Shown in pieces: positions 62,841-64,000 of a DNA stretch of 64,000 bases. Each line of letters starts with the position of its first letter. The first letter of the stretch is position 1. A program made the translations under genes and the position numbers. This DNA comes from Roseinatronobacter sp. S2. GTDB taxonomy: Bacteria; Pseudomonadota; Alphaproteobacteria; Rhodobacterales; Rhodobacteraceae. The stretch covers positions 62,001 to 126,000 of the forward strand of contig NZ_CP121113.1 of the NCBI RefSeq assembly GCF_029581395.1, in the 5' to 3' direction. The notes beneath the pieces were generated by a model. That model had not been told where the DNA came from, did no database searches, and saw nothing but the letters and a program-made list of their open reading frames with translations.

Positions 62841-64000
62841 CCCCCTGCCCCGCGCACCAGCACCAACTGGCAATTCGGGTTCATCATCTGCGCGGGGTCA
62901 ATCGCGCGCTTGATCGCCCCCAGCAGGTCGCGCTGCGTGTCCGGCAGGGCGTCCTGAAAATCCGCGCGTTTCAACCGCCCGATGCCGTGTTCGGCACTGA
63001 TGGACCCGTCAAAGCGTTCAAGCACCTGATAGATCAGCTTCTTCGCGGCCTCGATCTGGTGATCTGCATCGCCTTCGGGGGCGGGCAGAACATTCAGATG
63101 CACATTGCCGTCGCCGACATGCCCGTAGGACACGCACACCGCCCCCGGCAGCGCGGCTGTAACTGCCGCTTCGGCGGTCGCCACAAATTCCGGCAGGCGG
63201 GACAAGGGCACGGACACATCGGTGCGCAAATGCCGCCCGCGCCGCGCCTGCCCTTCATTCATCCCCTCGCGGATCAGCCACAGGCCCTGCGCCTGCGTTT
63301 GCGATTGGGCAATCACCCCGTCACGCACCAACCCGTCGGAAAACGCCAGTTCCAAAAACCGCTCCATCAGGTTCGCAACATCGACCAACCCCGACCCGGA
63401 CAGTTCCATCAGAACATAGGCGGGGGCATCCGTGGCCATGGGTATGGACAAATCCGGCATGGCCTCTCTCGCCAGTGTAAACGCCAGCGGCGGCATGAAT
63501 TCAAACGCCGACATCAGGTCGCAACACTGGCGGCGGGCCAGCCGGAACAGGGACATCGCATCTTCCAGCCGGTCCAGCGCCAGCAGTGCGGTTGCGGTTT
63601 GTTCGGGCAGCGGGCCAAGTTTCAGTGTGGCCGCCGTGATCACGCCAAGCGTGCCTTCCGCGCCAATGAACACCTGTTTCAGATCAATGCCGCGATTGTC
63701 CTTGCGCAACCGCGACCGCAAATCCAGCACGCGCCCGTCCGGCAGCACCACTTCCAGCCCCAGCACCAGATCGCGCGTCATGCCGTAGCGCAGCACATTC
63801 AGCCCGCCCGCATTGGTGGACAGGTTTCCGCCAATCTGGCAACTGCCCTGCGCGCCCAGCGCCAGCGGGAAAAACAGCGCAGCATCTGCCAATCTGTCCT
63901 TCAGGGTTTGCAGCACAACACCTGCTTCCACTTCGGCAGTGAAATCATCAGCTTCAATGCGGCGGATGCGGTTCATGCGTTCCAGACTTAGCACCACCTG
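62837..64000 (-). CDS. FAD-linked oxidase (GlcD/D-lactate dehydrogenase type), 5' part beyond window
   Basis: The 388 or so residues visible are the C-terminal part of a D-2-hydroxyacid dehydrogenase. They start in the FAD-binding PCMH domain (QIGGNLSTNAGGLNVLRYG, GVITAATLKLGPLP) and run through the cap domain with SYGHVGDGNVHLNVLP (the conserved His pair) and SAEHGIGRLKR. The gene runs off the end of the window, so the start is unseen. It oxidises a D-hydroxy acid such as D-lactate, glycolate or a sugar-acid product. It is in an operon with the GntR regulator and the enolase-type enzyme. Confidence 0.92.
   Translation of the reverse strand, partial: QVVLSLERMNRIRRIEADDFTAEVEAGVVLQTLKDRLADAALFFPLALGAQGSCQIGGNLSTNAGGLNVLRYGMTRDLVLGLEVVLPDGRVLDLRSRLRKDNRGIDLKQVFIGAEGTLGVITAATLKLGPLPEQTATALLALDRLEDAMSLFRLARRQCCDLMSAFEFMPPLAFTLAREAMPDLSIPMATDAPAYVLMELSGSGLVDVANLMERFLELAFSDGLVRDGVIAQSQTQAQGLWLIREGMNEGQARRGRHLRTDVSVPLSRLPEFVATAEAAVTAALPGAVCVSYGHVGDGNVHLNVLPAPEGDADHQIEAAKKLIYQVLERFDGSISAEHGIGRLKRADFQDALPDTQRDLLGAIKRAIDPAQMMNPNCQLVLVRGAGG

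Noticed and set aside
62744..63991. 415-codon plus-strand frame opposite the FAD-linked oxidase
   Set aside because: Antisense shadow of a conserved flavoprotein, rich in Gln/His/Arg.
1..64000. CRISPR arrays, insertion sequences, prophage, toxin-antitoxin or defence genes
   Set aside because: No regularly spaced repeats, transposase, integrase, phage structural or recognised defence proteins were found on reading both strands.

Overview
The window looks like a chromosomal segment of a high-GC alphaproteobacterium, most likely Rhodobacterales/Rhodobacteraceae. This is inferred from gene content: a class II (B12-dependent) ribonucleotide reductase, GatB, BolA beside a J-domain protein, a CIA30 protein, many ABC and TRAP importers, an Acr3 remnant and the codon style. 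The genus cannot be fixed from sequence alone. No phage, insertion sequence, CRISPR array, rRNA or plasmid-type origin was seen. The only RNA gene recognised is a tRNA-Gly(GCC).

Layout. 1-8.6 kb is housekeeping: gatB, a PagL-like outer-membrane barrel, a DUF4177 protein, bolA, a J-domain protein, tRNA-Gly with a terminator, and nrdJ. 8.9-13.3 kb (minus) is a MacB/HlyD-type exporter whose permease is split by a one-base frame change inside its FtsX domain. 13.6-19.1 kb (plus) is a YtcJ-like amidohydrolase with a Pot-type (polyamine-family) ABC importer. An ABC-F ATPase follows. 21.2-28.2 kb (minus) is an eight-gene Mrp/Mnh/Mbh-type cation:proton antiporter operon with three MrpD/ND5-like subunits; one of them lacks the conserved TM5 glutamate. 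28.3-30.8 kb holds an LLM flavin oxidoreductase, a DUF1203 protein and a DMT exporter.

31-43.8 kb is the most unusual part. A tightly packed LIV-type ABC operon (livH, livM, binding protein, livG, livF) runs on into a UPF0261/Tm-1-like protein, a TIM-barrel 'PEP hydrolase-like' protein and a double SRPBCC protein. Divergent from it lie a second, diverged TIM-barrel protein and a regulator that fuses the same TIM-barrel fold to an AAA+ sigma54-activator-like domain and a Fis helix-turn-helix. Every ATPase motif that I can align in the AAA+ domain is altered and GAFTGA is absent. The regulator therefore appears to use a copy of the operon's own enzyme fold as its sensor and probably does not drive sigma54. 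Next to it a fold-type III racemase and a DUF1611 (DgcN-like) protein form an operon divergent from a TRAP transporter (dctPQM), suggesting D-amino-acid or related amino-acid catabolism.

47-54 kb mixes a sulfotransferase, a Crp/Fnr-type regulator, a run of very small (partly membrane) proteins, a zinc-ribbon protein coupled to a transglutaminase-like protease, and a 2-hydroxyacid dehydrogenase. 54.5-64 kb holds an N-carbamoyl-amino-acid-type amidohydrolase, a decayed acr3 arsenite exporter, a GNAT, AtoE, CIA30, a methyltransferase, and a sugar-acid-type module (enolase-superfamily enzyme, GntR/FCD regulator, FAD-linked oxidase cut by the window end).
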